Below, in pieces: positions 53,724 through 63,898 of a stretch of 64,000 nucleotides of DNA. The notes under the pieces were generated by a model that saw only the letters and a list, made by a program, of their open reading frames with translations, did no database searches and was not told the DNA's origin. The stretch covers positions 3,940,501 to 4,004,500 of the forward strand of contig NZ_AP017295.1 in assembly GCF_001548375.1 (NCBI RefSeq), given 5' to 3'. This DNA is from Nostoc sp. NIES-3756. Lineage in GTDB: Bacteria; Cyanobacteriota; Cyanobacteriia; Cyanobacteriales; Nostocaceae. Positions within the stretch are counted from its first letter, which is position 1. Each line of letters begins with the position of its first letter. A program made the translations under genes and the position numbers.

Positions 53724-55546
53724 CGAGCATTACTAATGATATTGCTCCAAGTTTGTAGCACAGCTTGTAAATTTTGGGGCAAGTTATTTTGGGAAATGTC
53801 ATTGTACTGCACCGTACCATCTTCACTGGTGAGAGTGTAGGTAATAAAGTCAGCAGATCCTCTAGGCGCTGGGTAGCTAATATTTTGGAACTCCCCGGCT
53901 TGGCGTTCTAGCACCCGTTGGAATTGACGCACTTGCTGCGCGGATACACGGCGCACACTCCGCTCAGAATCATTAGCATCACCAATGCGTACACGGATTA
54001 ACAACCCATCATCCCGTAAAATTGTTTCGTAAGTTCTACCCGCAAAGCCACCGCTAGAAATTTCTCGAAAAACGACACCTTGATCTAAAGGTAGTGGTAA
54101 CTCACTCGGACGAATTGGTACAGGGTTGAGAGTATCATCATCTGGAGCTTGGCTAGGGTTATCGTTAATTTGATTCCAAGCAGTAATTACAGCTTGTAAA
54201 TTTGGTGGTAGTTCATTTTGGGAAACATCATTGTACTCGACTGTGCCATCTTGGCTGGTGAGAGTGTAGGTAATGTAATCAGCACTGTTTCTGGATGCAG
54301 GGTAGCGCAGATTATCAAATTCACCTCTGTAACGTCTGAGCAATTGCTGAAATTGTTGGAATTGTTGGCGACTCAGACGGCGCACAGTCCGATCAGAATC
54401 ATTAATATCACCACGACGCACCCGAATCAATCGTCCATCATTGAGCAAAGTTGTCTCATAGGTTCTACCCGCAAAGCCACCACTAGAAATTTCCCGGAAC
54501 ACCACATTGGTATCTAAAGGAGGCGGTAATTCACTTTCAGGAATGGGTACTGCTTCACCCGTATCCACATTACCAACAGTCGTGCTAGCATCTCGATTAA
54601 ACCTGACCTGAGAATTATTGTCAGTATGATAAACCAACCGTTCAGAGCCTACTGTGACAGTTACACGCCAACCAGGAACCTGTGCAAACAGACAACTTTC
54701 CGCAGCCCCACCTAAATCTAGACAGCCATTACTCCAGACTACCCGTTCTGCTTGAGTAATGTTTCTGCGACCGACGGCAATTCGGCTTCTAATCCGCCTG
54801 GAAGCATCTGCTATTACCTGTTCTACAATAGACTGCGGTAAATTCGCACTTGCATTATTTCCCGACCTTAACTCCACTCTAGAACCATTTTCATTAGAAA
54901 CAAATACCCAGCGCTGATTTCCACCACCTACCGTCACTTGCCAACCGGATACTAAAACTTGATCGCAAGGATTAGGGAAAGTGGAACTTTCGCAACCTTC
55001 AGTCCAACTTGTCTGCTGAAAGTCTACAATATTCAGCGATCTAACTGGTAATCTGCTAATTGCGCTGGCTTCTCGTAACACCGCATTTCGCACATTTTGC
55101 GGTAATCTGCCTGTGTTAGCTCGCTCATTTAACCTGATTACAGAACCTGTTTGGTTACTGTGATAAACCCAACTTTGTCTACCACGAGAAACCACAACTC
55201 GCCAACCAGGAACTAATGCTTGACTACAAAGTTCTTCTGGACGTTGCAATTCTAAACAACTATTGCGCCAAGTTTGTTGACTAGATTCGGTAATTTGAAA
55301 TGCTCCGGCAAAACTTCCCTGTCTACGAGAGATATCGCGCAAGATAGCATTAGCAACGGAACGAGGTAAGCGGTCGGTTCTAATATTTTGTTTCAGTTGT
55401 TCATTAGGTGTTTGTGCTAGAAAATCTGTAGATGAAGCACTGGCAGACTTGATAAATGTGAAACCATTACCAGCAGATAAAATGCCAGTTAAAATTAAAG
55501 CAGTAATAAGTTGAGATGGTTTAGTATAACGATAAATTTGCAGCAT
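53720..55546 (-). CDS. Exported protein with five internal repeat domains in two classes
   Basis: A 608-residue protein with a signal-like start (KPSQLITALILTGILSAGNG). Three copies of a domain of about 90 residues (about 54-323) share RLPRSVANAILRDISRR-like beginnings and CxxxxxxxxxC-VPGWRVxV-WVYHSN-like cores, each with two cysteines able to pair. Two copies of a domain of about 110 residues follow (about 350-465, 480-600) with FREISSGGFAGRTYET and DYITYTLTSQDGTVEYNDVS. The two halves are joined by Pro-rich linkers. No enzymatic motif seen. It is upstream of, and coupled to, the propeller protein, suggesting an envelope complex. Confidence 0.65.
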   Translation of the reverse strand: MLQIYRYTKPSQLITALILTGILSAGNGFTFIKSASASSTDFLAQTPNEQLKQNIRTDRLPRSVANAILRDISRRQGSFAGAFQITESSQQTWRNSCLELQRPEELCSQALVPGWRVVVSRGRQSWVYHSNQTGSVIRLNERANTGRLPQNVRNAVLREASAISRLPVRSLNIVDFQQTSWTEGCESSTFPNPCDQVLVSGWQVTVGGGNQRWVFVSNENGSRVELRSGNNASANLPQSIVEQVIADASRRIRSRIAVGRRNITQAERVVWSNGCLDLGGAAESCLFAQVPGWRVTVTVGSERLVYHTDNNSQVRFNRDASTTVGNVDTGEAVPIPESELPPPLDTNVVFREISSGGFAGRTYETTLLNDGRLIRVRRGDINDSDRTVRRLSRQQFQQFQQLLRRYRGEFDNLRYPASRNSADYITYTLTSQDGTVEYNDVSQNELPPNLQAVITAWNQINDNPSQAPDDDTLNPVPIRPSELPLPLDQGVVFREISSGGFAGRTYETILRDDGLLIRVRIGDANDSERSVRRVSAQQVRQFQRVLERQAGEFQNISYPAPRGSADFITYTLTSEDGTVQYNDISQNNLPQNLQAVLQTWSNIISNAR

Positions 55547-55899
55547 AATTTGGCAGATAAAGCTCTGGGATTAAAAGTTAGAGTAAGTATTGCAAGGATT
55601 AAAATCTAATACCTAATCAGTAAGAGTAATTCCGTAATTCTTATCTAATTAGGGGATGAGAAGATATATTTTCATACCTCCTCATGGGTTTGAAGCTACG
55701 TTGTTTTATAGCTTGAGATTATGAGTCCTATAGTTTAGATATCAAAATAGACTGGTGTATTAATTGTTTGTTCCTAAACATTTTTTGATGGCATAGACAC
55801 CGTTTCCCAAAATGTTTATAACAGATGAATTGGCTGTGGGGGCGCAAAGCTTTGCGCCCCCACTCATGTACGATATCAGGCAATGCCTGAAATGATATA
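55547..55899. other. Spacer with a perfect palindrome
   Basis: No gene. Upstream region of the 608-residue protein gene, and at its right end the perfect 28-bp palindrome described next, which lies just past the end of the debranching-enzyme gene. Confidence 0.6.
55836..55863. repeat. Perfect 28-bp palindrome
   Basis: GTGGGGGCGCAAAG followed immediately by its exact reverse complement, no loop. It lies 37 bp beyond the minus-strand debranching-enzyme gene, so it could act as a terminator hairpin. No T-run follows. It may also be a dispersed repeat copy. Confidence 0.8.
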
Positions 55900-58179
55900 C
55901 TAAGCCTCAATTACTACCCGGAGGTTGCCCCGTTTTTTCGCTACACGACAGGCGGTAGTGCCACCAGAACGTTCAAATTCTAAATCCAGAACGGTTGTAC
56001 CGACTTGTAAATTGTGCAATGACAATTTATTGATGGACTCTGGTAAAGCGGGGTCGATAATTCTTAGGCAGTTGTTTGGGGCATCGGGTACTAGATTAAC
56101 TATCATTTGCAGTAGTTGAAAAATACTACCCGTAGCCCAGGCTTGGGGTGTGCAAGCAACTGGATATTGTACAGGAGAGCGATCGCCGTTACGCTCGTAG
56201 CCGCAAAATAGTTCTGGAGGACGTTGGTAAGGTTGCTGACTTGTCATATCGAACAAACCTTGGAAGATTTCTAAAGCTTGGTCGATTAAACCGAGCGATC
56301 GCAATCCCATCGCAATCAAAGAATTATCATGAGGCCATACCGAACCAATGTGATAACCCATTGGATTATAGGCTGGCGACAAACTACTTAAAGTCCGAAT
56401 CCCCCAGCCGTTAAACATATCAGGCGCGCGTAAACGTTCTGCCACGCTATAAGCTTTCTCTGGTGTAAAAATCCCCAACTGTAGACAATGACCAGGGTTA
56501 GATGTGATACTATCCACCGGCTTAAGCGCACCATCCAAAGCCAAAGCACAAAAATCTTGGTCTTCTATCCAAAAATCTTCATTAAAACGCTCCTTGAGGC
56601 TTCTGGCTTCATCTTGCCAGCGTTCAGCTAAATCAAGACGTTTCTTCATCCTGGCAATTTCCGTCAGACGCATTTTAGCGGCATAGACGTAGGCCTGTAC
56701 CTCACACAAAGCTATGGAGCCATTGGCTAAGTCTCCCTTGCGGTCTACGATACAATCACCAGAGTCTTTCCAACCTTGGTTATCTAAACCGCGTTTAGAC
56801 CTACGGTGATAGGTAAGATAGCCTGTAGGCTGCATATTGCGGTCTATCCACTCCATCGCTACCAGGGCATTAGGCCATAGCTGTTCTAGAGTTTCCCGGT
56901 CATGCGTCCAAGAATAGTATTCAGAATACAACATCAACCACAAGGGCGTGGCATCCACCGTACCGTAGTAGGGTGTGTGAGGAATTTCTTGACATCGTGC
57001 CATTTCTCCCAAGCGCAACTCGTGGAGAATCTTCCCTAGTTCCTCCTCACGCCATTCATCCTCTTGTTTACCTTGGTAAGCTGCTAGCAACATCAAGGTT
57101 TCTCTAGCTATTTCCGGGTTTAGCATCAGGGTTTGGGAGGCCGTAATGAGGGAATCTCGCCCAAACAACGCTGAAAACCAAGGTACACCCGCAGAAACAG
57201 TTTTATATTTGTCAAAAGACTGGCGTAACAAATACATATCCTGTTCAGCACGCTCAATCACCTGATTGAAGTTACTTTTATCGGCGCGGATGTTGGTAAT
57301 TGTTTGTACCCAGTTCTGCTCCTCCATCATTTCCGAGGCTTTGGCTTGGACTAAAGTGACAGCCGCACTCACATTAGAGCTAGAGTTGTTGTTCGTAAAC
57401 ATATTTACCCGATAGCCTAACTTTTGGGTGGCATGGGTGGGTAACTCTAAGTGCCAAATAGCTGTGTAGCCTTTGAAATAGTCTGGTTGGCGATGCTGGA
57501 AGTGGATACGCGATTCCATGATTAAGCCATCTAAACCTTGATAAGCCAAGGTTAAAGATTCTTCCTTATGGCTGAGATGTGGTGTGTGTAGAGATGTAAC
57601 ACTATCACCATGAAAGCCTCCATCCTCAGAGGTTGGTTCTACTAAGCGTAAAAGTCTACCCCGTTTGTCTCTGCCGTAACCCCGGACTTCAAACAAATCT
57701 ACAAAATCAGCATCAAAGCTAATACTGAGTTCAAAAGTGATGGTAGTTGTGCTGTAGTTAGCAACCTCGATTTCTTCAAATAAAGCGCCGTTAAGTACCA
57801 ACTCTCGACGGATGCTCACAGTATCAGGTTTCATCCGTTCATCGATTTTGGGATTGGTACACAAAACAGACAGAGCAAAACCTTTCTCCGCACTACTACT
57901 GAGAAGAACTGGCGATCGCCCATCAATTTGTAACTCCAAACGGTTGAGAAATCGGGTATCACAGCAAAATAATCCCTTCCCATCATTCAGGGAACAGCCG
58001 GAGATATTCCCGATAGTGTCTGTGACTAAAAATAAATCATCATCCTTTACCGTCAAAGTTGGTTGTGGTCTTTCACTTACCACACAAGGCCACTCATGAA
58101 TCGGTAATTCCTCGGCAGGAATAAAAGTCTTACCATCCAATAAAATTTTTTCCGGGGTAGTCAGTGTATCCGGTGTCAT
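55900..58179 (-). CDS. Amylo-alpha-1,6-glucosidase (glycogen debranching-type) family protein
   Basis: A 759-residue protein with the N-terminal GDE-type beta domain (CSLNDGKGLFCCDTRFLNRL, STTTITFELSISFDADFVDL) and a C-terminal (alpha/alpha)6 toroid of glycoside hydrolase type: VPWFSALFGRDSLITASQTL, QGWKDSGDCI, NPMGYHIGSVWPHDNSLIAM, ACTPQAWATG. Acidic residues in GRDS and PHDNS/HIGSVWPHD are candidates for catalysis. It probably trims branches of glycogen or related glucans or hydrolyses another glucoside. Substrate unproven. No signal peptide. Single gene after 1 kb without genes. Confidence 0.85.
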   Translation of the reverse strand: MTPDTLTTPEKILLDGKTFIPAEELPIHEWPCVVSERPQPTLTVKDDDLFLVTDTIGNISGCSLNDGKGLFCCDTRFLNRLELQIDGRSPVLLSSSAEKGFALSVLCTNPKIDERMKPDTVSIRRELVLNGALFEEIEVANYSTTTITFELSISFDADFVDLFEVRGYGRDKRGRLLRLVEPTSEDGGFHGDSVTSLHTPHLSHKEESLTLAYQGLDGLIMESRIHFQHRQPDYFKGYTAIWHLELPTHATQKLGYRVNMFTNNNSSSNVSAAVTLVQAKASEMMEEQNWVQTITNIRADKSNFNQVIERAEQDMYLLRQSFDKYKTVSAGVPWFSALFGRDSLITASQTLMLNPEIARETLMLLAAYQGKQEDEWREEELGKILHELRLGEMARCQEIPHTPYYGTVDATPLWLMLYSEYYSWTHDRETLEQLWPNALVAMEWIDRNMQPTGYLTYHRRSKRGLDNQGWKDSGDCIVDRKGDLANGSIALCEVQAYVYAAKMRLTEIARMKKRLDLAERWQDEARSLKERFNEDFWIEDQDFCALALDGALKPVDSITSNPGHCLQLGIFTPEKAYSVAERLRAPDMFNGWGIRTLSSLSPAYNPMGYHIGSVWPHDNSLIAMGLRSLGLIDQALEIFQGLFDMTSQQPYQRPPELFCGYERNGDRSPVQYPVACTPQAWATGSIFQLLQMIVNLVPDAPNNCLRIIDPALPESINKLSLHNLQVGTTVLDLEFERSGGTTACRVAKKRGNLRVVIEA

Positions 58180-59245
58180 CAGCCAAAATTCCGTATAAAA
58201 GGTCTAAATTTTTGCGATTATCTTCAATTGTTGGCGGGGAACAGAAAAGAAGCTTTTTAGATGAACAGTGAATTGGTTCCAAAGTCGAGCAGAGTTTCTA
58301 CAAGCAGACCAGACGTTGAACTTAATTGCAAATTTTTATAAATTTATACTGTTTGAATATTAAGTCAAGGTCGAAAAATAGAAGCTTTTACGCGATTTAC
58401 GGCTAAATCAAACACCAAACACTAAAAGCCAGATAATTACACAATACTCAACTAAGCTACAACATTATTTGCTGTAAAGCTGAGGCTGCTGGGTAGTAAA
58501 GTTGAGTGTTGAGTAACATAGCAGGAGGCAGGAGGTTGAAATTAATTATTAATTTTGAATTTTGAATTGATTACTCCCTCATCCCCTCCAACTGCAAGAA
58601 ACTTGTTCACAGCATGATAGGAGAGGTATTCGAGAATGTATATTGAGCTTAGTAGCCTATTGGGGAAAAATTACAATGCCAGTTACTTGATAAATAAAAC
58701 TTAAGATTTAAAGGCCAAAATCGCTATGAGCTGTTTATACCTTGAGATAACTCGAAGCTTAGATGACGGATTAGTTGCTGTGTCTGTTAGTGACACTATA
58801 TTCTTAAATCTGTACATAAACTTATAGCCGTAGTCACACAAGAAAAATTTCCAAGCTTGAATGCTGGCATGGTCAAACCTTACCTCTTACCTTCGTGCCT
58901 CCTGGCTTGAAAGTGGGGAGTAGGGGAGATGAGGGAGTAACCCACCCCTAAGCCCTCCCAAGAGGGGAACAAGGAGACAAGGGGAATAATTTACTCCTGC
59001 CTAGCCTTCTTTACGAGACGCTACGCGTAGCTTGCTTCCACGGAGTGGTACGGTAATGCTTTTGCGAACTGCTTCCTGCTTTCGGCTATAAAAATCAGCA
59101 AATTGCGGCTAATGCCTTTAGTGATAAGTGAGTTAAATTTGTTTACATATTGCAACAGTCTAATTTACCTGAAAGTCCGTTGTAATTTGTACAATGCAGC
59201 TGTGATGCGAATCTTATTTCAGATTGGGCTTTTTTAAAGATATTC
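58180..59245. other. Gene-free divergent region of about 1.1 kb
   Basis: No gene seen on either strand. It contains A/T-rich leader DNA of the debranching gene, a copy of the dispersed repeat (58931-58968), and a palindromic phrase GCTACGCGTAGC at 59020 followed by TTGCTTCCACGGAGTGG, which is like other dispersed Nostoc repeats. The promoter of the DICT kinase should lie near 59150-59240. Confidence 0.6.
58931..58968 (+). repeat. Dispersed repeat, copy C
   Basis: Contains AACCCACCCCTAAGCCCTCC and CAAGAGGGGAA, matching copies A and B, and is preceded by GAGGGAGT as in copy B. Confidence 0.7.
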
Positions 59246-61255
59246 ATGAGCATTTCAACTTCCGTGCTGAGTGATCTGCTACAGTCCCTACCTTACCTGC
59301 GGCCCCAGCTATATTTCAAAGCTTCATTAACGGCCCTTTCCCATGCAATGGAAGATCAGGTGTTGGCTGCGACTCTAGACCAGCCTTTAGTGATTGCTAG
59401 CTTTCAAAGAGAGAGATTCTATCGCCAAGAAGCTCATCGCTATCAGCGATTAGCACAACGTAGTAATCAAATATACGTTTTATCTGCACCGGAAACGGAT
59501 TTTGCAAATAGCTCAGAGTACTACGAAAAAGTAGCATTTGAGCCTAGTGATGCTTTGAGTCAAGAGTGGCACTTGGTAGTAGTTGCTGATAATTATGCTA
59601 CTTGCTTAGTATGTAGAGAAAGCAAAGGGTCGATCGCTAAAAATAAGCAACCACTAGAGTTGAGTCCTGGTCTGGATATGGACGCAGGGCGAAGATTTGA
59701 AGGTATTTGGACATCAGAACGGGGTGTGAGCATCAAAGCAGCTCAACTTTTATTAGAGAGGATTTTGATTTATCGCCCAGACTTGGCAAAAAAAGTGACA
59801 AGAGCTTGTCAGCGATTCGGCATTGGAGAAACGAAAGTTTATTCTGCTAGCAATGTCCTGACTGAATACGCTTGTGATATTGACACTGACCCCTTTGTGC
59901 AGCGCTTAGTTACTTATTTACAAGCTAGTCAGTACAAATTACATAAAGCTTATCGTTCGATCGCAGAGCAAGCACGAAAAGAACGTTTAGTCAACTCAAT
60001 TAGTACAGCAATTAGGCGATCGCTCGACCCTCACGAAGTATTACAAATCGCCGCCCAAGAATTAGGGCAACATTTAGGGGCGAGTCGTTGTCTAATTTAC
60101 CGCGCCCAAGCTGGCGATGCCCAAGCTGTGATAGAACATGAATTTATCACCCCTGGTACTGTCTCAATTAGTGGTCAAACCTGGGAATTAAAGAACAATT
60201 CCCTATTCCAAGAAGTGGTGGCTCATGGTGAAGGTGTCTGTATCAGCGATACTTTAAATGACTTCCGCGTGACCAATTGGGCTAGTTTGTCCTTAATTGC
60301 CAAAAAATTAGCCATTCGTTCTTGGTTAATCGAACCAGTATTATTTCAGGGGCGATTGTTAGGCATTGTCGAATTACATTATTGCTCCTTACCCCCCCAT
60401 CAATGGCAACAAGGAGAGTTGGATTTAGTAAAAGCGATCGCCACCCAAATTGGAGCCGCCTTAATTCAAGCAGAAGCCTTCGCTAACCTCGAAGAACTCA
60501 ACAAGCAACTAGAAGCCCTAGACCGCACCCGTAGCAACTTGATAGCCATTACTGGGCATGAACTGCGCACACCTTTATCCACAATTCAAGTGTGCTTAGA
60601 AAGTTTGGCGACAGAACCAGATATGCCCGTAGAGTTGCAGCAGGTAATGTTAAATACTGCATTGGCAGACTCAGAACGGATGCGTAAGTTAGTACAGGAT
60701 TTCTTAACCCTCTCTAACCTAGAAAGCGGTCGAGTGGAATGGCATCCAGAATCCTTAACTTTACAAGAATGTATTGATTTAACCCTCAGCCGTATCCGTA
60801 CCCGTCCGTCAATAGAAAAACCACCCGCCATTAAAACCCAAATCGACGAAAATTTGCCTTTGGTCAGAGCAGACGGTGATTGGCTAGTGGAAGTGTTGGC
60901 AAAACTAGTAGATAACGCCTGCAAATTTACCCCAGAACAGGGCGAAATTAAGATTAGTGCTAGCCACAACGGTAGTCAGATGGTAGAAGTCACCGTAGCC
61001 GACACAGGACGCGGTATAGAGCCAAATCGCCTAGAAATAGTTTTTGACCGCTTCTACCAAGAAGAAGGGGCTTTACGGCGCACAGCAGGCGGTACAGGGC
61101 TAGGTTTAGCCATCTGCCGCCAAATAGTCAACGGCTGGGGCGGCATGATTTGGGCAGAGTCAACAGGCAAAGACCAAGGCAGTCAGTTTCATTTCACCAT
61201 CCCCATCGCCCAGAGTAGTCAAGAGGAGAGCCGGTCGAAGGTGAAAAGTCGATAG
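59246..61255 (+). CDS. DICT-domain/GAF histidine kinase
   Basis: A 669-residue sensor kinase. Residues about 20-145 form a DICT domain (VLAATLDQPLVIASFQRERF, YVLSAPETDF), a cyanobacterial sensory module linked to light-type signalling. Then a GAF domain (about 255-410), a HisKA region with His438 (AITGHELRTPLSTIQ) and an ATPase with N box VDNACKFTP, G1 DTGRGI and G2 GGTGLGLAI. No receiver domain or membrane helix, so it is cytosolic and needs a partner response regulator, which is not in the window. Just upstream of psaD, though 171 bp with a heptamer array intervene. Confidence 0.9.
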   Translation: MSISTSVLSDLLQSLPYLRPQLYFKASLTALSHAMEDQVLAATLDQPLVIASFQRERFYRQEAHRYQRLAQRSNQIYVLSAPETDFANSSEYYEKVAFEPSDALSQEWHLVVVADNYATCLVCRESKGSIAKNKQPLELSPGLDMDAGRRFEGIWTSERGVSIKAAQLLLERILIYRPDLAKKVTRACQRFGIGETKVYSASNVLTEYACDIDTDPFVQRLVTYLQASQYKLHKAYRSIAEQARKERLVNSISTAIRRSLDPHEVLQIAAQELGQHLGASRCLIYRAQAGDAQAVIEHEFITPGTVSISGQTWELKNNSLFQEVVAHGEGVCISDTLNDFRVTNWASLSLIAKKLAIRSWLIEPVLFQGRLLGIVELHYCSLPPHQWQQGELDLVKAIATQIGAALIQAEAFANLEELNKQLEALDRTRSNLIAITGHELRTPLSTIQVCLESLATEPDMPVELQQVMLNTALADSERMRKLVQDFLTLSNLESGRVEWHPESLTLQECIDLTLSRIRTRPSIEKPPAIKTQIDENLPLVRADGDWLVEVLAKLVDNACKFTPEQGEIKISASHNGSQMVEVTVADTGRGIEPNRLEIVFDRFYQEEGALRRTAGGTGLGLAICRQIVNGWGGMIWAESTGKDQGSQFHFTIPIAQSSQEESRSKVKSR

Positions 61256-61310
61256 CCTGATAAGGGAGAGTGGGGAGATGAGGGAGATGAGGGAGAGAGA
61301 ATAACCTTGG

Positions 61311-61345
61311 ACTATGGACTAATGACTAATGACAATTGACTAACA
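61311..61345. repeat. 7-bp tandem repeat (STRR) upstream of psaD
   Basis: Units ACTATGG, ACTAATG twice, ACAATTG and ACTAACA. Preceded by GGGAGATGA-type units at about 61271-61293. Lies about 80 bp before the psaD start codon. Confidence 0.8.
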
Positions 61346-61426
61346 ACTGTTACAGACTATAACGCGATCGCAATATGATCGTGATAGCGGTGTTACGATG
61401 CCCTAAAAACGTTGAGAGAAAACCTT

Positions 61427-61846
61427 ATGGCAGAAACACTTTCAGGTAAAACTCCCAAATTTGCTGGCAGCACTGGTGGCTTGCTCACCAAAGCACTGGT
61501 AGAAGAAAAATACGCTATCACTTGGACTAGCCCCAAGGAACAGGTATTTGAACTACCTACAGGTGGCGCAGCTACTATGAACCAAGGTCAAAACCTCCTA
61601 TACTTGGCTCGCAAGGAATATGGTATCGCTCTAGGCGGTCAACTCCGGAAATTCAAAATCACAGATTACAAAATTTACCGGATTTTACCCAACGGTGAAA
61701 CCACCTTCATTCACCCAGCTGATGGCGTATTCCCTGAAAAAGTCAATCAAGGTCGTGAGAAAGTTCGTTTCAACGCCCGCAGCATTGGGGAAAACCCCAA
61801 CCCTGCACAAGTTAAATTCTCTGGTACAGCTACCTACGATGCGTAG
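61427..61846 (+). CDS. psaD: Photosystem I reaction center subunit II
   Basis: The 139-residue PsaD, a stromal-side subunit of photosystem I and docking site for ferredoxin. The ATG at 61427 gives [20 protein letters not shown], the standard cyanobacterial start. A TTG five codons upstream is not likely. Conserved parts are visible: [34 protein letters not shown], and [26 protein letters not shown] stretch is the probable ribosome site. trpE follows 106 bp later on the same strand. Confidence 0.97.
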   Translation: MAETLSGKTPKFAGSTGGLLTKALVEEKYAITWTSPKEQVFELPTGGAATMNQGQNLLYLARKEYGIALGGQLRKFKITDYKIYRILPNGETTFIHPADGVFPEKVNQGREKVRFNARSIGENPNPAQVKFSGTATYDA

Positions 61847-61952
61847 GAACTAGAGAGAAAATAGTGCTGAGTGATGAGTTCCGAGTTTTGAGTTAAAATC
61901 ACTCAGGCTGAGGATTCAGGACTCAGCACTACCCCTATCCTCATATTCGCCT

Positions 61953-63467
61953 ATGATTTTTCCCGATTTTTCTCAATTCTTACAATTAGCTGCGCAAGGT
62001 AATTTTGTGCCAGTGTATCAGGAATGGGTGGCTGATTTGGATACACCCGTTTCGGCTTGGTACAAAGTTTGTGCTGGAGAACCTTACAGCTTTTTGCTGG
62101 AGTCAGTTGAAGGTGGGGAGAAAATCGGGCGTTATAGTTTGGTAGGGTGTAATCCTTTGTGGGTATTGGAAGTCAGGGGTGACACTACCACCCAAACCCA
62201 CCGCGACGGTTCACAGGTTGTGTTTACAGGCGACCCATTTACGGCTTTAGCTGATTGTCTCGCACCATATCAGCCAGTCAAGTTACCCCAACTACCGCCA
62301 GGAATTGGTGGTTTATTTGGTTTTTGGGGTTATGAGTTAATTCGTTGGATAGAAGGGCGTGTACCAGTGCATCCTCAAGATGAACGCAACATTCCTGATG
62401 GGTTGTGGATGCAGGTAGACCACTTGTTAATATTTGACCAAGTGAAGCGAAAAATTTGGGCTGTAGCCTATGCTGACTTACGTGACCCAAATGTAGATTT
62501 AAAAGCAGCGTATCAGCAAGCGTGCGATCGCGTCACTCAGATGGTAAGTAAATTATCTTTGCCTCTGTCGCCACAAAAAACTATTCTGGAATGGACACCC
62601 CCAGGAACCCACAAGGCGGGGGAAACACAAGAATATAGCAGCAACTTTACCCGTGGTGAGTTTTGCGCCAACGTCCAAAAAGCTAAGGAATACATCAAAG
62701 CTGGGGATATCTTTCAAGTAGTCATTTCCCAACGCCTCTCCACCCAATACACAGGCGACCCTTTCGCGTTGTACCGTTCCCTAAGGCAGATAAATCCTTC
62801 GCCTTATATGGCGTATTTTAACTTCCAAGACTGGCAAATCATCGGCTCCAGCCCGGAAGTGATGGTAAAAGCAGAACTGGATGGAGAGGGTGAGGTCGTC
62901 GCTACAGTCCGTCCCATTGCGGGAACAAGACCAAGGGGTAAAACAACGAAGGAAGATGCAGACTTAGCCGCAGATTTACTCCAAGACCCCAAAGAAATTG
63001 CCGAACACGTTATGCTGGTTGATTTAGGACGGAATGATTTAGGGCGTGTATGTGCTAGTGGTAGTGTAAAAGTTGATGAATTAATGGTAGTTGAGCGCTA
63101 TTCCCATGTGATGCACATTGTGAGTAATGTGGTAGGGAAATTAGCCAAAGATAAAAGCGCTTGGGATTTGTTGAAGGCTTGTTTTCCTGCGGGGACAGTT
63201 AGCGGCGCACCCAAAATTCGGGCGATGGAAATTATTAATGAATTAGAACCGAGTCGCCGGGGTGTATATTCTGGGGTATATGGTTATTACGATTTTGAAG
63301 GACAATTAAATAGTGCGATCGCTATTCGCACTATGGTAGTTAAAGACCACACCGTAACTGTACAAGCTGGCGCAGGTTTAGTAGCTGATTCTGAACCTGA
63401 AAAGGAATATGAAGAAACCTTGAATAAAGCCAGAGGTTTACTCGTAGCAATTCGTTGTTTGCAGTAA
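61953..63467 (+). CDS. trpE: Anthranilate synthase component I
   Basis: A 504-residue chorismate-utilising enzyme that starts tryptophan biosynthesis with TrpG (not in the window). The N-terminal domain contains the LLESVEGGEKIGRYS site for tryptophan feedback (Leu-Leu-Glu-Ser), and the C-terminal catalytic half shows GDIFQVVISQRLS, NPSPYMAYFNF, GSSPEVMV, PIAGTRPRG, HVMLVDLGRNDLGRV and PAGTVSGAPKIRAMEII. All core motifs are present. The length is typical. It may be co-transcribed with psaD, or have its own promoter in the 106-bp gap. Confidence 0.95.
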   Translation: MIFPDFSQFLQLAAQGNFVPVYQEWVADLDTPVSAWYKVCAGEPYSFLLESVEGGEKIGRYSLVGCNPLWVLEVRGDTTTQTHRDGSQVVFTGDPFTALADCLAPYQPVKLPQLPPGIGGLFGFWGYELIRWIEGRVPVHPQDERNIPDGLWMQVDHLLIFDQVKRKIWAVAYADLRDPNVDLKAAYQQACDRVTQMVSKLSLPLSPQKTILEWTPPGTHKAGETQEYSSNFTRGEFCANVQKAKEYIKAGDIFQVVISQRLSTQYTGDPFALYRSLRQINPSPYMAYFNFQDWQIIGSSPEVMVKAELDGEGEVVATVRPIAGTRPRGKTTKEDADLAADLLQDPKEIAEHVMLVDLGRNDLGRVCASGSVKVDELMVVERYSHVMHIVSNVVGKLAKDKSAWDLLKACFPAGTVSGAPKIRAMEIINELEPSRRGVYSGVYGYYDFEGQLNSAIAIRTMVVKDHTVTVQAGAGLVADSEPEKEYEETLNKARGLLVAIRCLQ

Positions 63468-63556
63468 AAATTCACTATAGACTTTTCTCTGTGTCTCTGT
63501 GGTAAGAAATCGGTATGACCTAAGACTATGAGTAATATTTTTATAGAACATAAATC

Positions 63557-63898
63557 AAGCAAGCAGGAGTAGAAGCAGATGAATGTTACTCTATTGGTGA
63601 GAAGAAAAATATTCCAGATTTAGCCATAGAAGTTATTATCACTAGTGGTAGTATTGACAAGCTAGAAATTTATCGCCGCTTAGGAGTTAGAGAAGTTTGG
63701 GTATAGCAAATAAATAGACTCAAACTTTACCATCTACGGGAAGAAATACCATCTCAGTTTATAGATACTTACGGTTACGAACAGATTACTTGTAGTGAAT
63801 TATTGTCAGAATTGAATATTGCTTTATTAGAAGAATGTGTCCAAATTTCAGACGATATTGAAGCTATTGACCAATTTGAACGAGGTATTATTAGCTAA
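63557..63898 (+). pseudogene. Broken Uma2-family gene
   Basis: The C-terminal half of a Uma2 nuclease: KQAGVEADECYSIGEKKNIP, then DLAIEVIITSG with the catalytic Glu, IYRRLGVREVWV, and after an in-frame TAG at 63704, LKLYHLREEIPSQF and LLSELNIALL. The N-terminal half and the start are missing, because stops lie just upstream. It must be non-functional. Decay is recent enough to keep a readable frame throughout. Confidence 0.75.

Noticed and set aside
55728..55910. 60-codon minus-strand frame in the palindrome spacer
   Set aside because: Runs through the 28-bp palindrome, no ribosome site and no recognisable sequence.
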